Shown here piece by piece: positions 47,045 to 55,814 of a stretch of DNA of 64,000 nucleotides. A program made the translations under genes and the position numbers. The notes beneath the pieces were generated by a model that was not told the origin of the DNA, made no database searches, and saw only the letters and a list, made by a program, of their open reading frames with translations. Origin of the DNA: Alteromonas macleodii ATCC 27126 (GTDB lineage: Bacteria; Pseudomonadota; Gammaproteobacteria; Enterobacterales; Alteromonadaceae); contig NC_018632.1 of assembly GCF_000172635.2 (NCBI RefSeq), positions 2,108,001 to 2,172,000 on the forward strand, given 5' to 3'. Each line of letters opens with the position of its first letter. The stretch's first letter is position 1.

Positions 47045-48742
47045 ATGTCATTTAATCGTACAACAATCGCATTAACGTTAGCTGGTTTATTTTGCTCAGC
47101 CTGCTCGAGTACATCTGTTCCTTCATCTAACGATATACAAGAAAACAGCCACGCTATCGTGGGTACCACTACGCCATTTGCTAGCGAAGCGGTGTACTTT
47201 GTTGTAACAGATCGTTTTGTAGACGGCGACCCTTCGAACAATCATGAAGAGCAGGGAGGCGATCACCCTACGTGGCAACTGCCCTTAGAAGGTCCTGAAG
47301 GTAAGAAAGCCTATGTGGGTTACATGGGCGGTGATTTACAGGGTATCTTAAACAACGCCGATTATATTAAAGAAATGGGGTTCACGGCAGTATGGATGAC
47401 GCCTGTCCACGATAACCCGGACTATGCGTTTAATGGCGATGAACCCATTACTTATGGCGGTGCCTTTAAAGACGGTGGTAAAACGGGTTATCACGGCTAT
47501 TGGGCAACGAATTTCTATAAAGCTGACGAGCATCTGGTTAGCGCCAATTTAAGCGTTAGTGACTATACGGCGAAAATGCGTCAGCATGGCCTTAAGTCCG
47601 TGTTTGATATTGTGGCAAATCATGGCACACCAAGCTTCACCATGGAGAAGGACTTACCTGGCTACGGGGAAATATATGACAGTGATGGAAATCTGGTTGC
47701 TGATCATCAAAACTTGGCACCTGAAGAGCTTGACCCTGAAAACAACCCGCTTCATAGCTTTTTTCACAACTATCCAGATTTAGTAAAGCTTTCTAACCTA
47801 GATGACGAAAACCCCGCCGTACGCGATTATCTCATCAACAGCTATTTGTATTGGATTTCTCAAGGTGCTGATGCATTTAGAATAGATACAATCAGGCATG
47901 TGCCTCATGCGTTTTGGCGTGAAGCGTCAGATCGTATACGCGAGCAAAACCCTGACTTTTTTATGTTTGGCGAAGCATTTGACTATGAAGCGAACAACAT
48001 TGCCCAACATACGTTACCGAAAAATGGGGGCGTCAGTGTATTAGACTTTCCTATGCAAAAGGCCATGGTGAGTGTATTTGAAAAGCCGCTAGAGAGTGAT
48101 TTTGCTGACTTAAAATCGGTGCTTCATCTTACGCACGGGCCATATAACAATCCATATGAATTAACTACGTTCTATGATAACCACGATATGGCGCGCATTA
48201 ATGCCACTGATGAAGGCTTTATTAATGCGCATAATTGGTTGTTTACAGTAAGAGGCATTCCGGTTGTATACATGGGATCTGAAATTGGCTTCATGCGCGG
48301 TACGGCGGAACATGCTGGCAATCGTAACTATGTTGGCCAAGAGCGCCTAGACCAAGCCAAGACACATCCTATTCAACAGGCGCTTACAAAGATTGCCAAT
48401 GTGCGTAAAAACACGGTAGCACTGCAGCGCGGTGTTCAAGTCAACGTTGAACTTGACGGTCATCAAGCGGTGTTTTATCGCGTTGTTGATACTGCAGAAA
48501 CACAGCAGACTGCACTTGTATTGCTTAATAAGGGTAATGCCGCACAATCTTTTGAGGTTAGTGACTTTATGCAATCGGGCGACTGGACGGAACAATTATC
48601 TGGAGAAACGCAAACGGTAGAACCCGGTGATGCGTTAACCGCAACGGTTAAGCCCAATGGCGTTCAGGTATGGGTGCGCGAAGGTCAAGTAAGTAACAGC
48701 GCATTACTTGCTCAAATTAAGCATCAGTTGGCCCGCCAATAA
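47045..48742 (+). CDS. GH13 alpha-amylase-family lipoprotein (third clustered enzyme)
   Basis: A 565-residue GH13 enzyme with a lipoprotein leader (FCSAC about residues 16-20). The barrel begins VYFVVTDRFVDGD and has the usual set: DIVANHG, nucleophile Asp281 (FRIDTIRH), acid/base Glu310 (FGEAFD) and Asp381 (DNHDMARI). The start at 47045 follows AGGGAG inside the MFS gene's 3' end and is preferred to an upstream in-frame ATG at 47021, which would spoil the leader. It is the last gene of the presumed GH13-MFS-GH13 operon. It probably acts on alpha-1,4-glucans; subfamily not assigned. Confidence 0.86.
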   Translation: MSFNRTTIALTLAGLFCSACSSTSVPSSNDIQENSHAIVGTTTPFASEAVYFVVTDRFVDGDPSNNHEEQGGDHPTWQLPLEGPEGKKAYVGYMGGDLQGILNNADYIKEMGFTAVWMTPVHDNPDYAFNGDEPITYGGAFKDGGKTGYHGYWATNFYKADEHLVSANLSVSDYTAKMRQHGLKSVFDIVANHGTPSFTMEKDLPGYGEIYDSDGNLVADHQNLAPEELDPENNPLHSFFHNYPDLVKLSNLDDENPAVRDYLINSYLYWISQGADAFRIDTIRHVPHAFWREASDRIREQNPDFFMFGEAFDYEANNIAQHTLPKNGGVSVLDFPMQKAMVSVFEKPLESDFADLKSVLHLTHGPYNNPYELTTFYDNHDMARINATDEGFINAHNWLFTVRGIPVVYMGSEIGFMRGTAEHAGNRNYVGQERLDQAKTHPIQQALTKIANVRKNTVALQRGVQVNVELDGHQAVFYRVVDTAETQQTALVLLNKGNAAQSFEVSDFMQSGDWTEQLSGETQTVEPGDALTATVKPNGVQVWVREGQVSNSALLAQIKHQLARQ

Positions 48743-48762
48743 AACGTGTTTAGCGCACAATA

Positions 48763-48800
48763 AAAAAGCCCCGTGGTTGTTTAACACCCGGGGCTTTTTG
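48763..48800. terminator. Bidirectional terminator between GH13 and lacI-type gene
   Basis: Stem AAAAAGCCCCG/CGGGGCTTTTT (48763-48773 with 48789-48799) with an inner GGT/ACC pairing. It lies between convergent genes and has an A-run and a T-run, so it can stop transcription both ways. Confidence 0.88.
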
Positions 48801-48830
48801 TTTAGTTTCTAGCGTGTAATTTGCACACGC

Positions 48831-49862
48831 TTACTCACTGCCACATGACTGCCTAATAATAATATCCGCAGGCATTAAATAATCCTGAACGTCTTCGTTG
48901 TTAATGGCTTTTAATAAGGTGTTTACCAATAACTCTCCCGCCAGTTTGGTATTTTGCTGAACAGTGGTGAGCGAAGGCGTGGTGTAGGCTGAAACCGCAA
49001 TATTGTCATAGCCAACCACGGCTACATCATCAGGCACATTCACTTTTGCCTGGCGCAGCGCTCTAAGCACGCCCATTGCAATAAGGTCTGATGCGCAGAC
49101 AATTGCTTGGGGAAGTTCGCCACTTTGCAGCAATGATTTCACCGCTTCTGACCCCGCATCCTCAGTCGAAATAGCATTGCGTTGAACACTTGACTGATCA
49201 AGCCCATGAGATTGAAGTGTTTCAAAATAACCGTTAAAACGCGCTTTGAATTCAGGGGCGTGATCGCCGTTGTCGCCAATAAACGCAAAGGAAGTTTTAC
49301 CCAAGCCAATTAAATGTGACGTTATGCTTTGGCCACCTTGATAGTTATCACAACCGATACTAACCCCTGGGTGGGCTTCATCTGGCGCACCCCAACGAAC
49401 AAAGTGCGTGCCCTGTGATTCAAGTTGCGCGACTTTGTTTTGATAATCAGTATAGTCGCCATATCCTAATAGAATAATGCCGTCAGCCTTATTTGAATCT
49501 TCATATTCTGCGTGCCAGTCATCATCTAAATTTTGGAAGGACACAAGCAGATCATAGTTTGCTTGCGCACACGCGCGGGTAATACTGCCGAGCATCGCTA
49601 GGAAGAACGGATTAATCATCGAATCATCGGATGTAGGATCTTCAAACAAGAGTAGGGCAATTGTGCTGCTCTTTTGCTTTCTCAAGTTACTTGCGTTTTT
49701 ATCCACTTTGTAATTGAGTTCCCGGGCAATACGCTGAACGCGATCTCTAGTTTCTTGATTAACTAGCGGGCTATTATTTAACGCTCGCGAAACCGTCGAC
49801 TGCGAAACACCTGCCAAGTGGGCAATGTCAAAAGAGGTTGCTTTTTCTTTCATAAACACCAT
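48831..49862 (-). CDS. LacI-family transcriptional regulator, probable maltodextrin regulator (MalR-like)
   Basis: A 343-residue repressor-type regulator. The N-terminal DNA-binding segment FDIAHLAGVSQSTVSRALNN (about residues 11-30) is a standard LacI helix-turn-helix with hinge. The rest is a periplasmic-binding-protein-like ligand domain (VSIGCDNYQGG, VGYDNIAVS) of normal length. It is convergent with the GH13 operon, separated by a terminator. The four identical 14-bp near-palindromes in this window have the size and CG-centred symmetry of LacI-type operators; the ligand is probably maltose or a maltosaccharide. The start could be the ATG at 49862 or the in-frame ATG at 49853. Confidence 0.86.
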   Translation of the reverse strand: MVFMKEKATSFDIAHLAGVSQSTVSRALNNSPLVNQETRDRVQRIARELNYKVDKNASNLRKQKSSTIALLLFEDPTSDDSMINPFFLAMLGSITRACAQANYDLLVSFQNLDDDWHAEYEDSNKADGIILLGYGDYTDYQNKVAQLESQGTHFVRWGAPDEAHPGVSIGCDNYQGGQSITSHLIGLGKTSFAFIGDNGDHAPEFKARFNGYFETLQSHGLDQSSVQRNAISTEDAGSEAVKSLLQSGELPQAIVCASDLIAMGVLRALRQAKVNVPDDVAVVGYDNIAVSAYTTPSLTTVQQNTKLAGELLVNTLLKAINNEDVQDYLMPADIIIRQSCGSE

Positions 49863-50097
49863 GATTTGCTGCTACGACCTTGTTGTCGCGAATTTAGATT
49901 ACCATATTTTTATAATGACGCGCGCATTTTGAGACGCAGTCGCTCAAATGCCACGCAAAGTTACGATTTCGTTAGTGCTTATTTATATTTTGGAAGTCAT
50001 AACGGCATTTAGTTTTAGAAGGTATTTGCAGATCGCTCTTAATTCAATCACTTGTCAGGCTTCTTTGAATAAAACATGGTTGAAGTAATTGCGAGAG

Positions 50098-50106
50098 TGT
50101 TATACT
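50098..50106 (+). promoter_or_regulatory. Candidate glnS promoter (extended -10)
   Basis: TGTTATACT is an extended -10 (TGnTATACT) 43 bases before the glnS ATG. A TTGAAG lies upstream with a short spacer, as expected when an extended -10 compensates. Confidence 0.45.
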
Positions 50107-50149
50107 CAGCGAGATTTTGAAATATTACGTGCATAAGGGGAACAAGCGA

Positions 50150-51817
50150 ATGGCCGAGACTGAACATCGTCCGACCAATTTTATCCGTCAGATTATTGAT
50201 AAAGACCTGTCTAGTGGTCTACATGACGCAATTAAAACACGGTTTCCACCAGAGCCGAATGGCTTCTTACATATTGGCCACGCCAAGTCTATCTGCTTGA
50301 ATTTTGGTATTGCTCAAGACTACACAGGTACGTGCAATTTACGCTTTGACGATACCAACCCTGCAAAAGAAGACATTACCTTCGTTAATTCAATTAAGGA
50401 AGATGTGCAATGGCTTGGATTTACGTGGGACGGAGAAGCGCGCTATTCATCGAATTACTTTGACCAACTACACGCATACGCCGTTGAACTTATTGAAAAA
50501 GGCTTAGCCTATGTAGATTTTTCAGCGCAAGACGTTATGCGCGAAATGCGTGGCACACTTAAAGAGCCTGGTCAAAATAGCCCTTATCGCGATACAGACG
50601 TTGAAACTAACCTCAGTGAGTTTGCCAAAATGACGGCAGGCGAATATAAAGAAGGTGAGTGTAGTCTGCGTGCGAAAATTGATATGGCATCGCCATTTAT
50701 GTGTATGCGTGATCCGGTAATTTATCGCGTTAAGCATGCTCACCATCATCAAACTGGTGATAAATGGTGCGTGTATCCAATGTACGATTTTACACATTGT
50801 ATCTCAGACGCCATTGAGGGAATAACGCACTCCCTGTGTACACTAGAGTTCCAGGATAACCGTCGTCTTTATGATTGGGTTATCGAAAACATTTCTATCG
50901 ACTGCACGCCAAGACAGTATGAATTCTCACGTCTTAATCTAGAATATACGGTATTAAGCAAGCGTCGTCTTATTCAGTTAGTCGACGAAAACCATGTACA
51001 TGGCTGGGACGACCCTCGCATGCCTACCATTGCGGGTTTACGCCGTCGTGGCTACACACCGGGTTCAATCGTTGAGTTTTGTAAACGCATTGGTGTGACT
51101 AAGATGGACAACATGGTTGAAATGTCCATGCTAGAAGCGTGCATACGCGACGACCTAAATGCAAATGCTCCTCGCGCAATGGCCGTACTAGATCCAATAA
51201 AGCTCGTTATCGAAAATTATGAGGAAGGCCAGACAGAAACGCTTGTTGCGCCCAATCATCCTAACGATGAAAGTATGGGTACGCGTAACATCGGCTTCAG
51301 TCGCGAAGTATATATAGAAGCAGAAGACTTCCGAGAGTCGGCGAACAAGAAGTTTAAGCGCTTAGTGCTTGATAAAGAAGTTCGTCTTCGCAACGCCTAC
51401 GTGGTTAAAGCTAATCGCGTTGAAAAAGATGAGAATGGTAATGTAACAACCGTTTTTTGTACTTATGACGCGGATACTTTAGGTAAAGATCCGGCTGATG
51501 GCCGCAAAGTTAAAGGTGTTATTCATTGGGTGGATGCAGCAACAGCACAGGCAGCGGAGTTTAGGCTTTACGACCGCTTGTTTAACGTGCCTAACCCAGC
51601 TGCGGAAGAGAACTTTACCGATGCGATTAACCCTGACTCGTTGGAAGTAAAACACGGTTGGGTAGAAGCCGGATTGGCAGACAATGTTCCTGAAGTAGGA
51701 GCATGGCAGTTTGAACGCACTGGCTACTTCTGTGTAGATAAAGACAGCACAGACGACAAGCCGGTCTTTAACCGCACTGTAGGTCTAAGAGATACATGGG
51801 CCAAAATGGGCGAGTAG
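50150..51817 (+). CDS. glnS: Glutaminyl-tRNA synthetase
   Basis: Class I aminoacyl-tRNA synthetase charging tRNA-Gln, 555 residues, as in E. coli. It shows [16 protein letters not shown] with HIGH at 41-44 and the second signature VLSKRRL at 268-274 (LSK instead of MSK). The C-terminal beta-barrel anticodon-binding region is complete. The ATG at 50150 follows AAGGGGAAC and is preferred to an in-frame upstream TTG at 50117. A bidirectional terminator follows. Confidence 0.97.
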   Translation: MAETEHRPTNFIRQIIDKDLSSGLHDAIKTRFPPEPNGFLHIGHAKSICLNFGIAQDYTGTCNLRFDDTNPAKEDITFVNSIKEDVQWLGFTWDGEARYSSNYFDQLHAYAVELIEKGLAYVDFSAQDVMREMRGTLKEPGQNSPYRDTDVETNLSEFAKMTAGEYKEGECSLRAKIDMASPFMCMRDPVIYRVKHAHHHQTGDKWCVYPMYDFTHCISDAIEGITHSLCTLEFQDNRRLYDWVIENISIDCTPRQYEFSRLNLEYTVLSKRRLIQLVDENHVHGWDDPRMPTIAGLRRRGYTPGSIVEFCKRIGVTKMDNMVEMSMLEACIRDDLNANAPRAMAVLDPIKLVIENYEEGQTETLVAPNHPNDESMGTRNIGFSREVYIEAEDFRESANKKFKRLVLDKEVRLRNAYVVKANRVEKDENGNVTTVFCTYDADTLGKDPADGRKVKGVIHWVDAATAQAAEFRLYDRLFNVPNPAAEENFTDAINPDSLEVKHGWVEAGLADNVPEVGAWQFERTGYFCVDKDSTDDKPVFNRTVGLRDTWAKMGE

Positions 51818-51850
51818 GCACTGGCCTTTAGCCATTTATGCGCTGTAAAT

Positions 51851-51885
51851 AAAAAACCGCTTAAGTGCTGCTTAAGCGGTTTTTT
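51851..51885. terminator. Bidirectional terminator between glnS and yciK
   Basis: Perfect 15-bp stem AAAAAACCGCTTAAG/CTTAAGCGGTTTTTT (51851-51865 with 51871-51885), loop TGCTG, between convergent genes. Confidence 0.9.
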
Positions 51886-51912
51886 TGTTTAATGGAACAT
51901 TGCTTTCGTTAA

Positions 51913-52659
51913 TTACTTTGGTTGGCAATCAAGTGACTGTCCGGTTGTTTCCTTACTGTCTTCGCCCATAAGATAAAGATACGTAGGCATAATATCTTCA
52001 GGTGTTTTTAGTGTATCAGGGTTTTCTGCTGGAAACGCTTGAGCGCGCATTTGTGTGCGGGTACCACCTGGATTAATACAGTTAAAGCGCAGTGACTTAT
52101 TTCGATATTCATCAGCAAGGGTTTGCATAACGCCTTCTGTTGCGAATTTTGATACGGCGTACGTTCCCCAAAATGCGCGACCTTTTCTGCCTACGCTAGA
52201 GGTGGTGAAAATTACCGATGCACTTTCTGCCTTCTCTAAAGCGGGAATAAGCGCTTGTGTCATGAAGACCATGCCATTTAGGTTAATTTGCATCACGTCT
52301 TGCCATTCTTGCGCATCAATATCTTTAAATGCACTTAGGTGGCCTAAAATACTCGCATTGTGAAGAACACCATCTAATCGGCCAAACTGGTCAATAATGG
52401 TTTGCGTCATTTGCTGATAATGAGAGGGCGTTGCGCCTTTGATATCTAAAGGAACAATGGCGGGTTCTTGTCCACCTGCTGCGACAATGTCGTCGTACAC
52501 AGCTTCAAGTTTAGACACGGTGCGGCCTAATAAAATACAAATAGCGCCATGTGCAGCATACGTTTTTGCGGCTTGTGCACCAATTCCATCGCCAGCCCCG
52601 GTGATAAGAATAACTTTATCGCGCAATAAATCCGCTGGTGCGTTGTAATCGTTCATCAT
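51913..52659 (-). CDS. yciK: YciK family SDR oxidoreductase
   Basis: A 248-residue classical short-chain dehydrogenase of the YciK group; the substrate is unknown. It has the nucleotide motif TGAGDGIGA (residues 20-28), NAS in the middle and the catalytic YAVSK. The C-terminal LDCQPK is a family feature. Two consecutive ATG codons lie at the start; GAAGGAA is closer than ideal to the first, so the second (one residue shorter) may be used. It ends at the shared terminator with glnS. Confidence 0.88.
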   Translation of the reverse strand: MMNDYNAPADLLRDKVILITGAGDGIGAQAAKTYAAHGAICILLGRTVSKLEAVYDDIVAAGGQEPAIVPLDIKGATPSHYQQMTQTIIDQFGRLDGVLHNASILGHLSAFKDIDAQEWQDVMQINLNGMVFMTQALIPALEKAESASVIFTTSSVGRKGRAFWGTYAVSKFATEGVMQTLADEYRNKSLRFNCINPGGTRTQMRAQAFPAENPDTLKTPEDIMPTYLYLMGEDSKETTGQSLDCQPK

Positions 52660-52790
52660 TTTCCTTCAAAAGGTTCATTTATATCGCAATGATTGGGGCC
52701 TGTAGACCCAATTAAGAATCAAACCCCAGATCATACTCAGCCTGACTCACAAGTAAAACAATGAATGAAAATTTCTTCAAACGTAAAAAA

Positions 52791-52826
52791 AGTTAACAAA
52801 AGTAGTTAACAAAACTTTGCAAAGTT
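52791..52826. promoter_or_regulatory. Tandem 13-base repeat and 14-bp palindrome upstream of the VolA-type lipase
   Basis: AGTTAACAAAA occurs at 52791 and again at 52804 (period 13). It is followed by the perfect palindrome AACTTTGCAAAGTT (52813-52826). They lie about 150 bases upstream of the lipase start, between divergent genes, and look like a binding site for an unknown regulator. I see no gene in the rest of this 317-base region. Confidence 0.45.
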
Positions 52827-52976
52827 GCAACAAAGTCAATAAGATTGAGGAAGATACAACTGGTCTAACATGTTTAAAACTATCATCTACGCCTGTAAAG
52901 ACAGGGTAGACCAAGCTACTTTTAATAGAGTTAAGTTTTAGACACAGAATAACAACAATGCTTGTAGGGAGTAGAG

Positions 52977-55574
52977 ATGAGAAAACTCGTATTAAGTTCC
53001 AGTGTGGCCCTTGCGCTGGGTCTAGCAGGCTGTGGTGGCTCCGATGAAACCCTTTCCGACATTCAGGCCGAAACAGAAGTCCAAACACCATTTTCACGAA
53101 TCGTTTTTGACCCAGCTAATGGGAACTTGAACATTCCAAACGACCTTCTGATGCTTCCAGGCGATGATGGTTTCTTTGATTACACACTGAATATTCCGGT
53201 CGATGACCCTACAGATTTTGCTGACCCGCAAAATGCACTCAACGTGTTAGACGGTTGGTCAACTCAACACCCGTTTGTAATCAATGTAGAAACACCTGCC
53301 GGCGCATCGCTTGATGCAAGTACATTATCTTCTGGCGTGTTGCTTTTTGAAGCAACGTTAGGTCTTGACCAAAGTGATCCTGACTGTGCGCAGGTTACAA
53401 CACCTTCTGCGGGTTGTAAGCTTGGCGATCAACTTACCTTTGGTGTTGATTACGTACTCAGCCTTGCTGATAGCAACACAATCACTTTTGTTCCTCTTAA
53501 GCCGCTAAAAGCAGCTCAGGGCTACATGTTAGTAATGACCACTGATTTGAAAGACTCTTCTGGCAAATCGGTTCAGGGTTCAACTACGTGGGACTCAGTA
53601 AGACAAGACATCGACACTAATCCTCTATCAAGTGCAGCACAGCTTCAATTACAAGGCTTAGTTAATTCGTTAGTTAATCCAGTGCTTGGTGCGGGTTTCG
53701 ATCGTGAAGACATTACTTACGTGTCAGCTTTCACCACACAGTCTATTGCCAACTCGCTTGATACCATCAAGAAGGTCATGATTAGCCGTTTTGCACAACT
53801 GGCTGCTGGCGGTGACCCGTCCGCTCCAACTGCACTACCTGCAATCACGGTAAGCGATGTATCTGCAGCGCCTAATGCCATGGAAGCACTTGGTCTTGTA
53901 AACGCTACTGTTGTAGCTGGCGCAGTAGAGCAGGGTAAACAAGGTCTACCAGATAACATTCAAGCAGCGATTGACGCTACTGATTTCAGCTTGTTAGAAA
54001 CTTGTGCAGGACTTGCGGGTACGGCGTCTGGTCAACTTTCTGCTCAATGGGGTGCGCTGAACGAATTTGCTGTTGGTGTTTCTACGGGCATTTTAGCGCA
54101 AGCCGGTCCATTCTGTGCAGCTCAACGTTATGAAGGTAATATTGCGTTGCCTTATTTCTTGGGTGTTCCAAGTGCAGAGAACCCACTTGCTCCAGTAAAT
54201 GATTTCTGGAAGGCAGCTTGTGACAGCGGAATTGTTTTAGCTGGTGCTCCTCAAGAATTACTTGCAGACGCAGAGCCAGGTCCTAATGCAGCAATGTGTT
54301 CTTCACTAGGCCTTGCTGACGTTCGTATTAACGGCGAAATGTTAGATAGCGCAAGAAACATTACTAAATTCAACCCATATCCACAGCCTACTGGCGGAAA
54401 CATGGGTACAGAAACGTTAGACGTTCAGGTTACTATTCCTGACCCAGCAATTGCAGGTGCTTTAGGTTTTCCTATCAGCATGCCTGAAGCCGGTTGGCCA
54501 GTGGTTATTCTAGCGCACGGCATTACCAGCCAAAAAGAAGATATGCTTGCCATCACTGGTACTCTGTCTCTAGCAGGTATTGCGTCAGTAGCAATCGACC
54601 AACCATTACACGGTAGCCGCGGTTTTGACCTTAATGGCGACGGTACAGATGAACTGAACGCGACTACGGTTAGCGCAACTCACTATATGAACCTTGCCAG
54701 CTTGCCTACGGCTCGCGACAATCTACGCCAAAGCGTGTCAGATTTACTTGGTCTACGCTTAGGACTAAACGCAGTTGTCGATACCACAGCAGCGCAAAAT
54801 GTTAAGTTTGATATGTCACGTGTATCGATTATGGGTGTGTCTCTAGGCGCTATCACTGGTGGTAATTTTGCTTCAGTGGCAAACACGTCGATGGGCGGCG
54901 ATTTAGCAGCACTTGATGGCATGTTTGCTGTCAAGCAAGCTTCTCTTGAGTCTCCAGGGGGCGGTGTTGCTCAGTTCCTAATTGAGTCAGCCGCGTTTGG
55001 TCCTCTTATCAAAGGTCTGTTGCTGTCTCAGGCTTCTGAAGAGTTTGTTGCCTTGCTAAATCAACTGTATGAAACCACTGATGTGAGCGAAGAACAACTT
55101 CGCGCAGCGGTAGCGATTTTCGAAGAAAATCTTACTGCTGAGCAGGCTGCCCAAGTAAATGCAGTATTTGCAGAGTTTGCTTTTGCTGCGCAAACGGTAA
55201 TGGATGCAGGAGACCCTACTAACTACGCTCAGACACTGGGTAGCAATACGCCAGTTCATATGATGACCGTAGTGGGTGATGGCAGCGACGCGAACCTTCC
55301 GGATCAAGTTATTCCAATTTCAACAGCGTTACCATTGTCAGGTCAGCTTCCTCTGGCAGCGACCATTGGCTTAGAGCAAGTGACAACCACGCAAGGTCCT
55401 GGTACAGATCCAATTAGCGGAATTGTACAGTTCAATAGTGGTGCTCATGCTTCTAGCTTAAGCCCTGCGGCGAGCGCAGCGGTAACAACGGAAATGCAAA
55501 AAGAAGTGGCGGGTTATATTGCGTCTGACGCACTTGTACTGCCAATTTCTGATGAAAGTGTTGTAGCGAACTAA
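52977..55574 (+). CDS. VolA/Pla-1-family extracellular lipase lipoprotein
   Basis: An 865-residue lipoprotein (leader with lipobox LAGC at about residues 16-19) of the VolA/Pla-1 family, surface or outer-membrane lipases and lysophospholipases. The N-terminal half (FDPANGNLNIPNDLLM onward) matches the virulence-lipase N-domain. The C-terminal half is an alpha/beta hydrolase with VVILAHGITSQKEDM and the nucleophile Ser622 in GVSLG. VolA of Vibrio cholerae releases fatty acids from lysophosphatidylcholine at the surface; the same role here is inference. It is flanked by a strong terminator and has its own upstream control region. Confidence 0.87.
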   Translation: MRKLVLSSSVALALGLAGCGGSDETLSDIQAETEVQTPFSRIVFDPANGNLNIPNDLLMLPGDDGFFDYTLNIPVDDPTDFADPQNALNVLDGWSTQHPFVINVETPAGASLDASTLSSGVLLFEATLGLDQSDPDCAQVTTPSAGCKLGDQLTFGVDYVLSLADSNTITFVPLKPLKAAQGYMLVMTTDLKDSSGKSVQGSTTWDSVRQDIDTNPLSSAAQLQLQGLVNSLVNPVLGAGFDREDITYVSAFTTQSIANSLDTIKKVMISRFAQLAAGGDPSAPTALPAITVSDVSAAPNAMEALGLVNATVVAGAVEQGKQGLPDNIQAAIDATDFSLLETCAGLAGTASGQLSAQWGALNEFAVGVSTGILAQAGPFCAAQRYEGNIALPYFLGVPSAENPLAPVNDFWKAACDSGIVLAGAPQELLADAEPGPNAAMCSSLGLADVRINGEMLDSARNITKFNPYPQPTGGNMGTETLDVQVTIPDPAIAGALGFPISMPEAGWPVVILAHGITSQKEDMLAITGTLSLAGIASVAIDQPLHGSRGFDLNGDGTDELNATTVSATHYMNLASLPTARDNLRQSVSDLLGLRLGLNAVVDTTAAQNVKFDMSRVSIMGVSLGAITGGNFASVANTSMGGDLAALDGMFAVKQASLESPGGGVAQFLIESAAFGPLIKGLLLSQASEEFVALLNQLYETTDVSEEQLRAAVAIFEENLTAEQAAQVNAVFAEFAFAAQTVMDAGDPTNYAQTLGSNTPVHMMTVVGDGSDANLPDQVIPISTALPLSGQLPLAATIGLEQVTTTQGPGTDPISGIVQFNSGAHASSLSPAASAAVTTEMQKEVAGYIASDALVLPISDESVVAN

Positions 55575-55630
55575 CCAAGGGTAGTTTGCTCCAATGGGCA
55601 GCGTTACAACTGCTCACATTTTATAGAAAG

Positions 55631-55657
55631 AAAGCCGGCGTTATTGCCGGCTTTTTT
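55631..55657 (+). terminator. Rho-independent terminator after the lipase gene
   Basis: Perfect 9-bp stem AAAGCCGGC/GCCGGCTTT (55631-55639 with 55646-55654), loop GTTATT, then a T-run. Confidence 0.9.
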
Positions 55658-55814
55658 GTAGAAAAATTATAATGTTGTTTGAATGTTTTCATTTGTTAAT
55701 GTAGTGTGAATTCAGGTCGGATCAGTTTTACTTATGCTGTAATTAACACCGCTTTGAAGACGCGTGCGGTAAGAGTGGTTGACCTTTTTCATTTATCATT
55801 AGGGAACATTTGAG

